Source: Streptomyces humi (GTDB lineage Bacteria > Actinomycetota > Actinomycetes > Streptomycetales > Streptomycetaceae). From it: a DNA stretch of 64,000 nt. Positions 24,926 through 32,952 of the stretch are shown piece by piece. The stretch covers positions 104,112 through 168,111 of the forward strand of contig NZ_LBMU02000013.1 in the NCBI RefSeq assembly GCF_001005085.2, written 5' to 3'. The position numbers and the translations under genes were made by a program. Every line of letters begins with the position of its first letter. Position 1 is the first letter of the stretch. The notes under the pieces were generated by a model. The model searched no databases. It was not told the origin of the DNA and was given only the letters and a program-made list of their open reading frames with translations.

Positions 24926-26215
24926 CTAGTTGCCGGAGACGGTGACCGTCTGGTCGTTGTTGAGTTCGTTGACCAGGGTCTTCACCTTCGCCTTGTCCCA
25001 GACGAGGTTGCCGCCCGTGGAGCCGGAGATCGGCATGTTCATCGAGACGCCGTTGCCGCCGTTGACGTCCTTCATCGCGAAGAACATCGAGCCCAGGTCC
25101 CACAGGCTCATGTCCTTGTCGACGGTGAGGGAGTCCAGGCCCGCGCCGAGGGTGGGGTAGAGCTTGAAGGGGTTCAGGATCGTCCCCGGGGTGGCGACCT
25201 GGTGGGCCAGCGCTGCCAGGAACTTCTGCTGGTTCTTGGTGCGCTGGAGGTCGGACGCGGCGAAGGCGTGCCGGGTGCGGACGAAGGCGAGGGCCTCCTC
25301 ACCGTTCAGGGTCTGCTTGCCGGCCTTGAAGTCCGCGCCCGAGTACTTGTCCTTGAAGCCCTTGTCGATGTCGATGGTGACCCCGCCGACCGCGTCCACG
25401 ATGTTCGCGAAGCCGGCGAAGCCGATCTCCACGTAGTGGTCGATGTGCAGGCCGGTGTTGTACTCGACCGTGCGGACCAGCAGGGTCGGGCCGTCCTCGG
25501 CGTACGCCGCGTTCAGCTTCGTGGTCCGGCCGGTGCCCTTGTAGACCTTGCCGGACGTCGACCCCTGGTACGACGGGATCTCCACGTTCGAGTCACGCGG
25601 CAGCGAGATCAGGGTGTCGCCGCTGTCGCCGACGTGCAGGATCATCATCGAGTCCGTGCGCTTGCCCTCGGCGGAGCCGGTGTGCAGCTCCTTCTTCTGC
25701 GCGGCGGACAGGCCCTGCCGGCTGTCGGAGCCGACGATCAGGTAGTTGGTGCCGTCGCCGGCCGCGGGACGGTCGATCACCTTCGACAGGTCGACGTCGC
25801 GGTGCAGCTTGGAGTCGGCCCAGAAGTAGGTCGCGACGGACGTGACGATCACCACGCTGAGGACGACGATCGCCGTCCACTTGATCCGCTTGCGCCAGTT
25901 CGGCGCCGGCCGCGAGGCACGGTCGTACTGGCCGCCGGGTCCCCCGCCCCCGGGGCCGCCGCCGTACACCTGGCCGGTGTTGTAGTCGCTGTCGTACCCG
26001 CCGCCGTCGCCGTACCCGTCGCCGCCGTACGAGGGCTGCTGCGGGACCTGGCCGTAGCCGCCGCCCTGCTGCGGGTTGCCGTACGGCGGTGCCGACGGCT
26101 CCTGGCGCCGTACCTGGCGCATCACGCGGGCGCCCTCAGGCTGCGCGCCGGCGCTGCCGCGGCCGTACCGGTTTCCGCGGCTGTCGTTCGACCATCCCTC
26201 GGGCCATTCGTTCAT
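24926..26215 (-). CDS. LCP-family (LytR-CpsA-Psr) glycopolymer ligase, 1 of 6
   Basis: A 429-residue membrane protein. A Gly/Tyr/Gln-rich cytoplasmic tail (about 110 residues) precedes one helix (WTAIVVLSVVIVTSVATYFW), then the external LCP domain: LIVGSDSRQGL, KRTDSMMILHVGDSGDTLIS LPRDS, KLNAAYAEDGPTLLVRTVE, IDHYVEIGFAGFANIVDAVG, and ALAFVRTRHAFAASDLQRTK. The conserved Asp and Arg residues that hold the pyrophosphate are present. LCP proteins move teichoic acid or other glycopolymers from a lipid carrier to peptidoglycan. Unlike four of the others it has no C-terminal LytR_C domain. Confidence 0.93.
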   Translation of the reverse strand: MNEWPEGWSNDSRGNRYGRGSAGAQPEGARVMRQVRRQEPSAPPYGNPQQGGGYGQVPQQPSYGGDGYGDGGGYDSDYNTGQVYGGGPGGGGPGGQYDRASRPAPNWRKRIKWTAIVVLSVVIVTSVATYFWADSKLHRDVDLSKVIDRPAAGDGTNYLIVGSDSRQGLSAAQKKELHTGSAEGKRTDSMMILHVGDSGDTLISLPRDSNVEIPSYQGSTSGKVYKGTGRTTKLNAAYAEDGPTLLVRTVEYNTGLHIDHYVEIGFAGFANIVDAVGGVTIDIDKGFKDKYSGADFKAGKQTLNGEEALAFVRTRHAFAASDLQRTKNQQKFLAALAHQVATPGTILNPFKLYPTLGAGLDSLTVDKDMSLWDLGSMFFAMKDVNGGNGVSMNMPISGSTGGNLVWDKAKVKTLVNELNNDQTVTVSGN

Positions 26216-26333
26216 GGGCCCCAGTGTGCAGGCAGCGCCAGTACCACTGACAAGAGTCGTCGGAAAATCAGGTCATCGCTGTTGCGAACCCGACACAAAT
26301 TCCGCGAATGTCTCTTCGGCATAGGGTGGGGCC

Positions 26334-26882
26334 ATGACAGACCAGGCCCCCGAGGCGGAGCTCGACCTACCCGGCAAGCCGACATCCGCTTCCCGGACCA
26401 CGCTGAGCCACATCATGACCCACAGCGACACCAACCTCCTGGGCACGGTGCACGGCGGTGTGATCATGAAGCTCGTCGACGACGCGGCGGGCGCGGTCGC
26501 CGGCCGGCACTCGGGCGGTCCCGCCGTCACCGCGTCCATGGACGAGATGGCCTTCCTGGAGCCGGTCCGTGTCGGTGACCTGGTGCATGTAAAGGCGCAG
26601 GTCAACTGGACCGGCCGGACGTCCATGGAGGTGGGGGTACGGGTCCTCGCCGAGCGCTGGAACGAGTCGGCGCCCGCCACCCAGGTCGGCTCCGCGTACC
26701 TGGTCTTCGCGGCGGTGGACGCCGACGGCAAGCCGCGCCGGGTGCCGCCGGTGGTACCGGAGACCGAGAAGGACCGCCGGCGCTACCAGGAGGCCCAGAT
26801 CAGACGGACGCACCGGCTGGCCCGGCGACGGGAGATCCGGGAACTGCGCGAACGCCGGGTCGCGGAGGGCTTCGAGGACTGA
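26334..26882 (+). CDS. Acyl-CoA thioesterase, hotdog fold
   Basis: A 182-residue single hotdog domain of the cytosolic acyl-CoA hydrolase (BACH/ACOT7) type. It would release CoA from acyl-CoA esters. Motifs are HIMTHSDTNLLGTVHGGVIM KLVDDAAG (with the catalytic aspartate-type region), SMDEMAFLEPVRVGDLVHVK and SMEVGVRVLAERW. It is divergent from the LCP gene. A 23-bp tandem repeat begins exactly at its stop codon, whose bases are part of the repeat unit. Confidence 0.92.
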   Translation: MTDQAPEAELDLPGKPTSASRTTLSHIMTHSDTNLLGTVHGGVIMKLVDDAAGAVAGRHSGGPAVTASMDEMAFLEPVRVGDLVHVKAQVNWTGRTSMEVGVRVLAERWNESAPATQVGSAYLVFAAVDADGKPRRVPPVVPETEKDRRRYQEAQIRRTHRLARRREIRELRERRVAEGFED

Positions 26883-26972
26883 GCCGCGGAGGCTTCGACG
26901 GCTGAGCCGCGGAGGCTTCGACGGCTGAGCGGCGGAGGCTTCGACGGCTGAGCCGCGGCGGCTTCGACGGCT
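26881..26972. repeat. 23-bp tandem repeat, four copies
   Basis: Units at 26881-26903, 26904-26926, 26927-26949 and 26950-26972, each close to GAGCCGCGGAGGCTTCGACG plus GCT. The preceding 14 bases of the thioesterase gene (GGCTTCGAGGACT) look like a diverged unit, so the array likely expanded from the gene end. It lies between convergent genes. Confidence 0.9.
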
Positions 26973-26999
26973 GAGTCCCGTCCCGCCCGGCCGCTCCGG

Positions 27000-27638
27000 T
27001 CAGCGGCCGGCGCTGGTGTCCCCCCGGAACGCCCCGGCCACCACGGGGACCAGCTGCCGTTCGATCTGTTCGACGGAGAGGGCGGCCAGCTCGGTGCCGA
27101 TCGGCGCCAGCGCGAGCCAGTTCAGCAGACCGGCCGCGCACCGCGTACGGAAGATCAGTTCCTGCTCGTCGACGCCGGGCATGCCGGCCGTCAGCACCCG
27201 CACGGCGATCCGGCGGCAGTGGTCGAACTTGCCGGCCAGCCGCTCCCATCCCGCGGGCGGCTCGATGCCGACGCGGGCCACCGTCCGCATCACCGCCAGG
27301 TCCTGTCCGCCGGCCGCCAGGGCGCGCATCATCGGCCGGGCGAACGCCGCCGCCACCTCCTGGAGCGTCGAGGTGGTGTCCAGGGAGTCGAGTTCGAGGA
27401 TCTGCGCGTCCAGATACTGCTCCAGCGCGTGTTCTATCGCCACGTCGCACAGCGCCTTGAGCGAGCCGAAGTGGTAACTGACGGCGGCTACGTTGGCTCC
27501 GGCCCGCTCCGTGATCTCACGGAGGGTCACCCCCTCCGTGCCGTGCCGCGCGAGCATCTCCAGGGCGGCCGACAGGAGGCCGTCCCGCGTGCGCCGGCCG
27601 GCCTCTCGGCGCAGATCCCTCTTGTCCACCCTGGTCAC
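27000..27638 (-). CDS. TetR-family transcriptional repressor
   Basis: A 212-residue regulator. The helix-turn-helix is LSAALEMLARHGTEGVTLRE ITERAGANVAAVSYHFGSLKAL, and the remaining ligand domain is CerR/YbiH-like. The GTG at 27638 has no ribosome site before it, so the mRNA may be leaderless. It diverges from the secreted NTF2-like gene, and two matching operator-like sites sit in the gap, one just upstream of each gene. It likely represses both. Confidence 0.92.
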   Translation of the reverse strand: MTRVDKRDLRREAGRRTRDGLLSAALEMLARHGTEGVTLREITERAGANVAAVSYHFGSLKALCDVAIEHALEQYLDAQILELDSLDTTSTLQEVAAAFARPMMRALAAGGQDLAVMRTVARVGIEPPAGWERLAGKFDHCRRIAVRVLTAGMPGVDEQELIFRTRCAAGLLNWLALAPIGTELAALSVEQIERQLVPVVAGAFRGDTSAGR

Positions 27639-27647
27639 GGTATGTAG

Positions 27648-27758
27648 TTAAGCGGCCGTTTGAGTACATCGTCAAGCCGGCGTCGTCGGGTAACACCTAA
27701 TTCAAATGATCGCTTGACATGTTCTCCCGGTCGTTCGTAAGGTCAAGCGAACGTTTGA
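27648..27758. promoter_or_regulatory. Twin TetR-type operators and the promoter of the NTF2-like gene
   Basis: Two related imperfect palindromes, TTAAGCGGCCGTTTGA (27648-27663) and TCAAGCGAACGTTTGA (27743-27758), share the form TYAAGCG-N2-CGTTTGA. The second directly abuts the -10 of a promoter TTGACA (27714-27719), 18 bp, TAAGGT (27738-27743) reading toward 27800. Further CGTTTGA half-sites occur at 27764-27770. The arrangement fits repression of both divergent genes by the TetR protein. Confidence 0.75.
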
Positions 27759-27799
27759 TTTAACGTTTGAACGAACGCATCGAGCCGAAGGAAGACGTC

Positions 27800-28447
27800 A
27801 TGACCTCGCTCAAGTGGAAGACGATCATCGCCACGGCCGCGGTCGCAAGCCTGGGCAGCCTCGCCATCGCCGCCGCCCCGACCCAGGCGGCGAGCCCCGT
27901 CCACAGCGCCGCCGCCACCCGCGGCACGCCGGCTCCGGACCTCACCCCGCGGCAGCTGGCGGAGCTCCCGCTGACGGACCGCCACCTGACCGGGCACGAG
28001 CGGCGCAACCTCGCGGTCGTCCTGCGTGCCTACCACGCGGCGGAGGGCGCTCACATCGACGTCCCGACGTTCGTCAACAGCTTCGCCGAGGACGGCGTCT
28101 TCAACGACATGGTCGCCGGCCAGGCCTACCGGGGCGAGGCGCTGGGCGCCGTGCTGCCCTACATGAAGAGCCTCTTCTCCGACGTCCACCGGGACCTCAA
28201 GCGCATCACCGTGAACGGCGACGTGATCAGCATCGAGCTGTCGATCGACGGCACGTTCGACGGTCAGCTCCAGACACCGGCCGGCGTCGTCAAGGGCAAC
28301 GGCAACAAGGTCGCCACGCCGACCGCCGACTTCTGGTACCTGCACGACGGCAAGATCGAGCAGTTCAACTGCTTCCCCGGGTACTCGAAGATGTACTCCG
28401 ACATGGGCGTGAAGTGGGACTGGGCGGGGGCGGTCGCCAAGGGCTGA
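27800..28447 (+). CDS. Secreted NTF2-like (SnoaL-type) protein
   Basis: A 215-residue protein with a Sec signal peptide (KTIIATAAVASLGSLAIAAA, cut near PTQAAS). The rest has the NTF2/SnoaL cone fold signs: VLRAYHAAEGAHIDVPTFVN SFAEDGVFND, AYRGEALGAVLPYM, ISIELSIDGTFDGQ, and DFWYLHDGKIEQFNCFPGYS. The family holds enzymes, binding proteins and immunity factors, and I cannot assign a ligand. AAGGAAG precedes the ATG. Control by the divergent TetR gene is strongly suggested by the shared operators. Confidence 0.82.
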   Translation: MTSLKWKTIIATAAVASLGSLAIAAAPTQAASPVHSAAATRGTPAPDLTPRQLAELPLTDRHLTGHERRNLAVVLRAYHAAEGAHIDVPTFVNSFAEDGVFNDMVAGQAYRGEALGAVLPYMKSLFSDVHRDLKRITVNGDVISIELSIDGTFDGQLQTPAGVVKGNGNKVATPTADFWYLHDGKIEQFNCFPGYSKMYSDMGVKWDWAGAVAKG

Positions 28448-28505
28448 ACCGTCCGCACCCGGCACCCGCACCGCCTCAGCACACGGTGTCGGCACCTGCC
28501 CCGCC

Positions 28506-30008
28506 TCAGCACACGGTGTCGTCGCCCCGCATCACCGACGCCGCTCCCTGCGGTGCCGGGTCGTCGAACCGGACCTTGCGTACGGCTCCCTTGAAGTCCG
28601 TCCCGACCGTCACCCGCATCGTCGGCCCCTGTCCCGGCACGGCCCGCAGTTCGCTTCCCGGCAGCGCCGCCGCCAGCGACCGGGCCGACCGGTCCCACCG
28701 CGGGTCGAACGAGATCACCGTGCGCTTCAGGTCGTGCCGTGCCGCGGTCACCGGCCGGTGGTTCGCCGCGAACCCGGTCGCCGTCAGTGCCGCGTCCATC
28801 CGCCGGGCCAGCCCCGCCGTGCCGGTGCCGTTCTCCACCTGCACCCGGATCCGCTCCGGTGCCACCTCCACGCCCACCGGGGCCGGCCCCGGCGGCCGCT
28901 TCGGCGCCGCCCGCGGGGTCAGCTGCCGGTCGTCGCGCAGGGACTGGAACAACTGGTCCGACTTGGCCTGGTCCCACTTCAGCGTCGAGCCGATGCCCTT
29001 CACGGGGTAGGCCAGCTGCCCGATGGGGACGGTGGTGAACTCGGAGGAGGAGGGCGAGAAGTTCCGCATCGCGCGCCCGAGGTCCAGCAGTTCGTCCGTG
29101 CCGAAGCCGGTGTCGGCGCGGACCGAGCCGAGCACCGCCCGGGTCACGTCCCGGAACCTGATCGGGTTGAGCAGCACCCCCGACGACGCGGCCCGCTCGA
29201 TCAGCGAGGCCAGGAACCGCTGCTGCCGCTTCATCCGGCCCAGGTCGCTCGCCCCGTCGACGTGCCGGGAGCGGACGTACTGGAGGGCGCGGCCGCCGTC
29301 GAGGGTGTGGGTGCCGGGGGCGAGGTTCAGGCCGGTGTACGAGTCCTTCAGCGGCTGGGCGTTGCAGACCCGGACCCCGCCGAGCACGTCGACGGTCCGC
29401 ATGAAGGTGATGAAGTCGACCTCCAGATAGTGGTCGATCTTCAGATGGGTCATGTTCTCGACGGTGCGCACGGTCAGCTGCGGGCCGCCCTCCGCGTAGG
29501 CCGCGTTCAGCTTGATCGGGTGGGCGGCGTGCTGCTGCCCCGTCGTCTCGTCGAGGTGCGCGGGGACCTCGGCGTACGAGTCGCGCGGCAGGCTGACCAC
29601 GGTGGCCCGCTCCCGGTCCGCCGAGATGTGCACGATCATGATCGTGTCGGTGCAGTGGCAGGGCGAGCCGCCGAGGCGGTACTTCCGCCGCTCCCGCTCG
29701 GTGATCTTGTCGCGGCCGTCGGTGCCGACCAGCAGGACGTTCATGCCGTGCCCCGCGCGGGGCCGGTTCTTCATGTCCTTGAAGGGGTCGACCCGCGCGA
29801 TGTCCGCGTCCAGGCTGGCCATCACCGAGTGCCCGATCCCGGCCGACGCCAGCACCACCACCGAGAGTGTGGTCACGGCCCGCATGGCCCAGCGCGGCCG
29901 CCGGGGCCTTGCGGGTCGTACCGGCGGCCGCGGGGCCTGACGGGTGGGCTGCGGTCGACGCCGCGGCCGGGCGGGCCGGGCGGGGGACCGGGGCGGGCTG
30001 GCGGCCAA
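28506..30008 (-). CDS. LCP-family glycopolymer ligase with LytR_C domain, 2 of 6
   Basis: About 500 residues. The TTG at 30008 has GGAGGT five bases upstream; an ATG at 30044 is in frame but has no ribosome site. A Pro/Arg-rich tail leads to a helix (AVTTLSVVVLASAGIGHSVM), then the LCP domain (NVLLVGTDGRDKITERERRK, CTDTIMIVHISADRERATVV SLPRDS, KLNAAYAEGGPQLTVRTVEN, LQYVRSRHVDGASDLGRMKR). The C-terminal LytR_C module starts IRVQVENGTGTAGLARRM. The extracellular CHC in SPCHCTD is unusual. It probably attaches a wall glycopolymer. Confidence 0.92.
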   Translation of the reverse strand: MAASPPRSPARPARPRRRPQPTRQAPRPPVRPARPRRPRWAMRAVTTLSVVVLASAGIGHSVMASLDADIARVDPFKDMKNRPRAGHGMNVLLVGTDGRDKITERERRKYRLGGSPCHCTDTIMIVHISADRERATVVSLPRDSYAEVPAHLDETTGQQHAAHPIKLNAAYAEGGPQLTVRTVENMTHLKIDHYLEVDFITFMRTVDVLGGVRVCNAQPLKDSYTGLNLAPGTHTLDGGRALQYVRSRHVDGASDLGRMKRQQRFLASLIERAASSGVLLNPIRFRDVTRAVLGSVRADTGFGTDELLDLGRAMRNFSPSSSEFTTVPIGQLAYPVKGIGSTLKWDQAKSDQLFQSLRDDRQLTPRAAPKRPPGPAPVGVEVAPERIRVQVENGTGTAGLARRMDAALTATGFAANHRPVTAARHDLKRTVISFDPRWDRSARSLAAALPGSELRAVPGQGPTMRVTVGTDFKGAVRKVRFDDPAPQGAASVMRGDDTVC

Positions 30009-30134
30009 AGGACACCTCCGGACGAGGCCGTACGTGGGATCCATGAGCACGGTAGGCCGATACGACCTTCAGCCCGCGGCTTCGCCCCGGCGGCGCGCAC
30101 CGGTGTCCCCCGTTCGCGGTAACGTGAGCGTCCT

Positions 30135-31169
30135 ATGAACGCCAAGCCCGACGTGCGGCACCCCGCAGTTTCTGTGATCATGCCCGTCCTCGACGAGGAG
30201 CGGCATCTGCGCGGGGCCGTCCAAGCGATCCTCGCGCAGGAGTACGCCGGCGAGCTGGAGGTCGTCATCGCCCTCGGTCCGTCCAAGGACCGCACGGACG
30301 AGATCGCGGCCCGGCTCGTGGCGGAAGACGCGCGCGTGCACACCGTCCCGAATCCGACCGGCCGCACGCCGGCCGCCCTGAACGCCGCGATCAAGGCCTC
30401 CCGGCACCCGATCGTGGTCCGGGTCGACGGCCACGGCATGCTCTCCCCGAACTACATCGCCACCGCCGTCCGCCTCCTGGAGGAGACCGGCGCGCAGAAC
30501 GTCGGCGGCATCATGCACGCCGAGGGCGAGAACGCCTGGGAGCAGGCGGTCGCGGCGGCCATGACCTCGAAGATCGGCGTCGGCAACGCCGCCTTCCACA
30601 CCGGCGGTGCGGCGGCGCCCGCCGAGACCGTCTACCTGGGTGTCTTCCGCCGCGAGGCGCTGGAACAACAGGGCGGCTACAACGAGGAGTTCATCCGCGC
30701 CCAGGACTGGGAGCTGAACTTCCGCATCCGCGAGGCCGGCGGGCTGATCTGGTTCTCACCGGACCTGAAGGTGTCGTACCGCCCGCGGCCGAGCGTGCAG
30801 GCCCTCGCCAAGCAGTACAAGGACTACGGCCGTTGGCGGCACGTCGTCGCCCGCTACCACGAGGGCTCCATCAACCTGCGCTACCTCGCCCCGCCCACCG
30901 CGGTGTGCGCGATAGCGGCCGGGATCCTGGTGGGCGCGCTGGTCACCCCGTTCGGTTTCGTCGTCCCCGGCGGTTACCTCGCCGCGATCGCCGCCGGGTC
31001 CCTCCCGGCCGGCAAGGGACTGCCGCTCAAGGCGCGGCTCCAGATCCCCCTCGCCCTCGCCACCATGCACATGTCGTGGGGATACGGCTTCCTGACCAGC
31101 CCGAAGTCGCTGGCGAAGCGGGTCATCGCGTCCCGCCGCCCGGCGGTGCTCAGCCCCGCGGCCGACTGA
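30135..31169 (+). CDS. Glycosyltransferase family 2, ExoA-like
   Basis: A 344-residue GT-A transferase with two C-terminal helices. It opens PAVSVIMPVLDEERHLRGAV, has the metal motif VRVDGHGMLSPNYI (DxD-like), GAQNVGGIMHAEGENAWEQA and the acceptor motif FIRAQDWELNFRIREAGG (ED/QDWELN). ExoA-type enzymes add glucose to a lipid-linked acceptor in exopolysaccharide synthesis; the sugar here is unknown. It lies between LCP genes that transcribe the other way, a sensible setting for building a polymer that LCP proteins then attach to the wall. Confidence 0.9.
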   Translation: MNAKPDVRHPAVSVIMPVLDEERHLRGAVQAILAQEYAGELEVVIALGPSKDRTDEIAARLVAEDARVHTVPNPTGRTPAALNAAIKASRHPIVVRVDGHGMLSPNYIATAVRLLEETGAQNVGGIMHAEGENAWEQAVAAAMTSKIGVGNAAFHTGGAAAPAETVYLGVFRREALEQQGGYNEEFIRAQDWELNFRIREAGGLIWFSPDLKVSYRPRPSVQALAKQYKDYGRWRHVVARYHEGSINLRYLAPPTAVCAIAAGILVGALVTPFGFVVPGGYLAAIAAGSLPAGKGLPLKARLQIPLALATMHMSWGYGFLTSPKSLAKRVIASRRPAVLSPAAD

Positions 31170-31193
31170 GCACCGCCGGTCGTACGACCCGGA

Positions 31194-32756
31194 CTACCAG
31201 GTGTAGTCCGGGTCGACGTGCATGCAGGCCTTGGTGTCCGAGGCGTTGAGGGCGCTCGCCGAGGCCGGGGTGGTGTCATCGTCGTCGGCGGTGTACTTCG
31301 AGCCCGAGCGCCAGTCGGCGCCGACGACGAGGGTGACGGCGGAGACGTCGGCCGACTTCTTCACCTGGCTCATGGGGATGCCCAGCGCCTTCGCGACCCG
31401 CTGGGCGTCGCCCGCGAGGCCGGCGCCCGGATAGCGGACCACGGTCTGGTCCGCGCTCAGCGGTGCCGAGGTGTCGGCCGTGGCCTTGGTGAAGCCCTTG
31501 CCGGTCAGCAGTGTGGTGATGGCGGCGGCCCGGCCGGTGACGGCGGCCTCGGTGCCGCTCTTCGTGCCGTTCCGCACCCGTACCGCGATCTCGTCGTCGG
31601 CCGCGGCCTTGTCGGTGACCTTCGTCGCGGTCGTCGTCGTCTTCTTCTTCTTGTCCTTGCCGTCCAGGGCGATGTCCTCGCGGACCAGCCGCCACAGCTT
31701 CGCCGCGTCCGTCGGCCTGGGCAGGACCCGGTTGCCGTCCGAGGAGTACACCCACGGCATGGTCGTCATGGTGATGCGGTTCGTGGGGACCTTCTTCAGT
31801 TCCCTGCTCAGGTCGTAGAGCTCGGTGACCGAGCCGAGGCCGGTGTCGACGGTGAGCGCCTCGGTGGCCGTCTCGGCGAGCCTGAGGAGCTTGTCGGGTT
31901 TGGCGAGGGTGGCGTTCGCGCGCAGTTGGCGGACCATCGAGTTCATGTACATGTGCTGCGCCTTGGTGCGGGCGATGTCACTGCCGTCCTCGAAGCCGTA
32001 GCGGGTGCGCAGCCATTGCAGGGCCTGCTTGCCCTTGACGGAGGTGGTGCCCTTCGTCAGCTTCAGGCCGGAGCCGTGACCGGTGGAGGTGTGCGAGTAG
32101 ATGTTCGCGTCCACGCACACCGGCACTCCGCCGATCGCGTCCGCCATGGACACCACGCCCGAGAAGTCGACCATCATGAAGTGGTCGATGTGGATGCCGG
32201 TGAGCTTCTCCCAGGTGGCCACCGTGCAGCCGGGCCCGCCGCGGCCGAGCGAGTCGTTGGTCATCGTCGAGGTGGTCGCCGCGTACACCTTGCCGGTGTC
32301 GGGGTCGGTGCACCTGGGGATGGAGACCAGGGTGTCGCGGGGCATGGACACCACGGACATGTTGGTGCGGTCGGCCGACACGTGCAGCAGCATCTGGACG
32401 TCGGCGCGGGGCGCGGTGTTGTACGTGCTCTTGGCGCCGCCCAGCTTCTGGTTCTCGGCGGTGTCGCGGGCGTCGGAGCCGATCAGCAGGATGTTGAGGG
32501 GGGTCTGGCCTGCCGCGTTCGCCTTGGCGGCGGTGGCCCGGTCCTTGGAGTCCCCGATGTTCAGGGACTCCTTCCTGATGTTGCGGTTGAGGTGCTCGTA
32601 GTACAGGTATCCGGCGGTGGCGGTGCCGGCCAGGGCGAGGGTCAGGACCGAGGCCGTCCAGCGGACGACCCGGCGTCTGCGGCGTCCGCGACCGCCGTCC
32701 CCCACCTGTCTGCCGCCCTGTCGCCCGCTGCTGTCGGTCTGGGGTGTGAGGGACAT
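31194..32756 (-). CDS. LCP-family glycopolymer ligase with LytR_C domain, 3 of 6
   Basis: A 520-residue protein from ATG 32756 (GAGGA just upstream; two GTG codons 33 bases upstream with GGGAGGT are an alternative). Basic tail, helix (WTASVLTLALAGTATAGYLY), LCP domain (NILLIGSDARDTAENQKLGG, RADVQMLLHVSADRTNMSVV SMPRDT, HIDHFMMVDFSGVVSMADAI, LQWLRTRYGFEDGSDIARTK), LytR_C domain (IAVRVRNGTKSGTEAAVTGR) and an acidic/Cys tail ending ACMHVDPDYTW. It closely resembles the next gene, including the tail, so the two are a tandem duplicate. Confidence 0.93.
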   Translation of the reverse strand: MSLTPQTDSSGRQGGRQVGDGGRGRRRRRVVRWTASVLTLALAGTATAGYLYYEHLNRNIRKESLNIGDSKDRATAAKANAAGQTPLNILLIGSDARDTAENQKLGGAKSTYNTAPRADVQMLLHVSADRTNMSVVSMPRDTLVSIPRCTDPDTGKVYAATTSTMTNDSLGRGGPGCTVATWEKLTGIHIDHFMMVDFSGVVSMADAIGGVPVCVDANIYSHTSTGHGSGLKLTKGTTSVKGKQALQWLRTRYGFEDGSDIARTKAQHMYMNSMVRQLRANATLAKPDKLLRLAETATEALTVDTGLGSVTELYDLSRELKKVPTNRITMTTMPWVYSSDGNRVLPRPTDAAKLWRLVREDIALDGKDKKKKTTTTATKVTDKAAADDEIAVRVRNGTKSGTEAAVTGRAAAITTLLTGKGFTKATADTSAPLSADQTVVRYPGAGLAGDAQRVAKALGIPMSQVKKSADVSAVTLVVGADWRSGSKYTADDDDTTPASASALNASDTKACMHVDPDYTW

Positions 32757-32952
32757 CGTGTCCTCGACCGCGGACACCACGTCCGACACCTCCCCCCGCA
32801 CATTGCTGCGCACCACTGCCCGCCCTCCCGCTCGCACCTGCCACCGCGCCCGGGGCTCCGGGCTCCTGAGCACGGCGGCAGTGTCATGCAGGGGTTTAGG
32901 AGTCACCTGTGCGTACCTGTGCGGACCTGTGTGAACCGCCCGGCCGTGCCCG

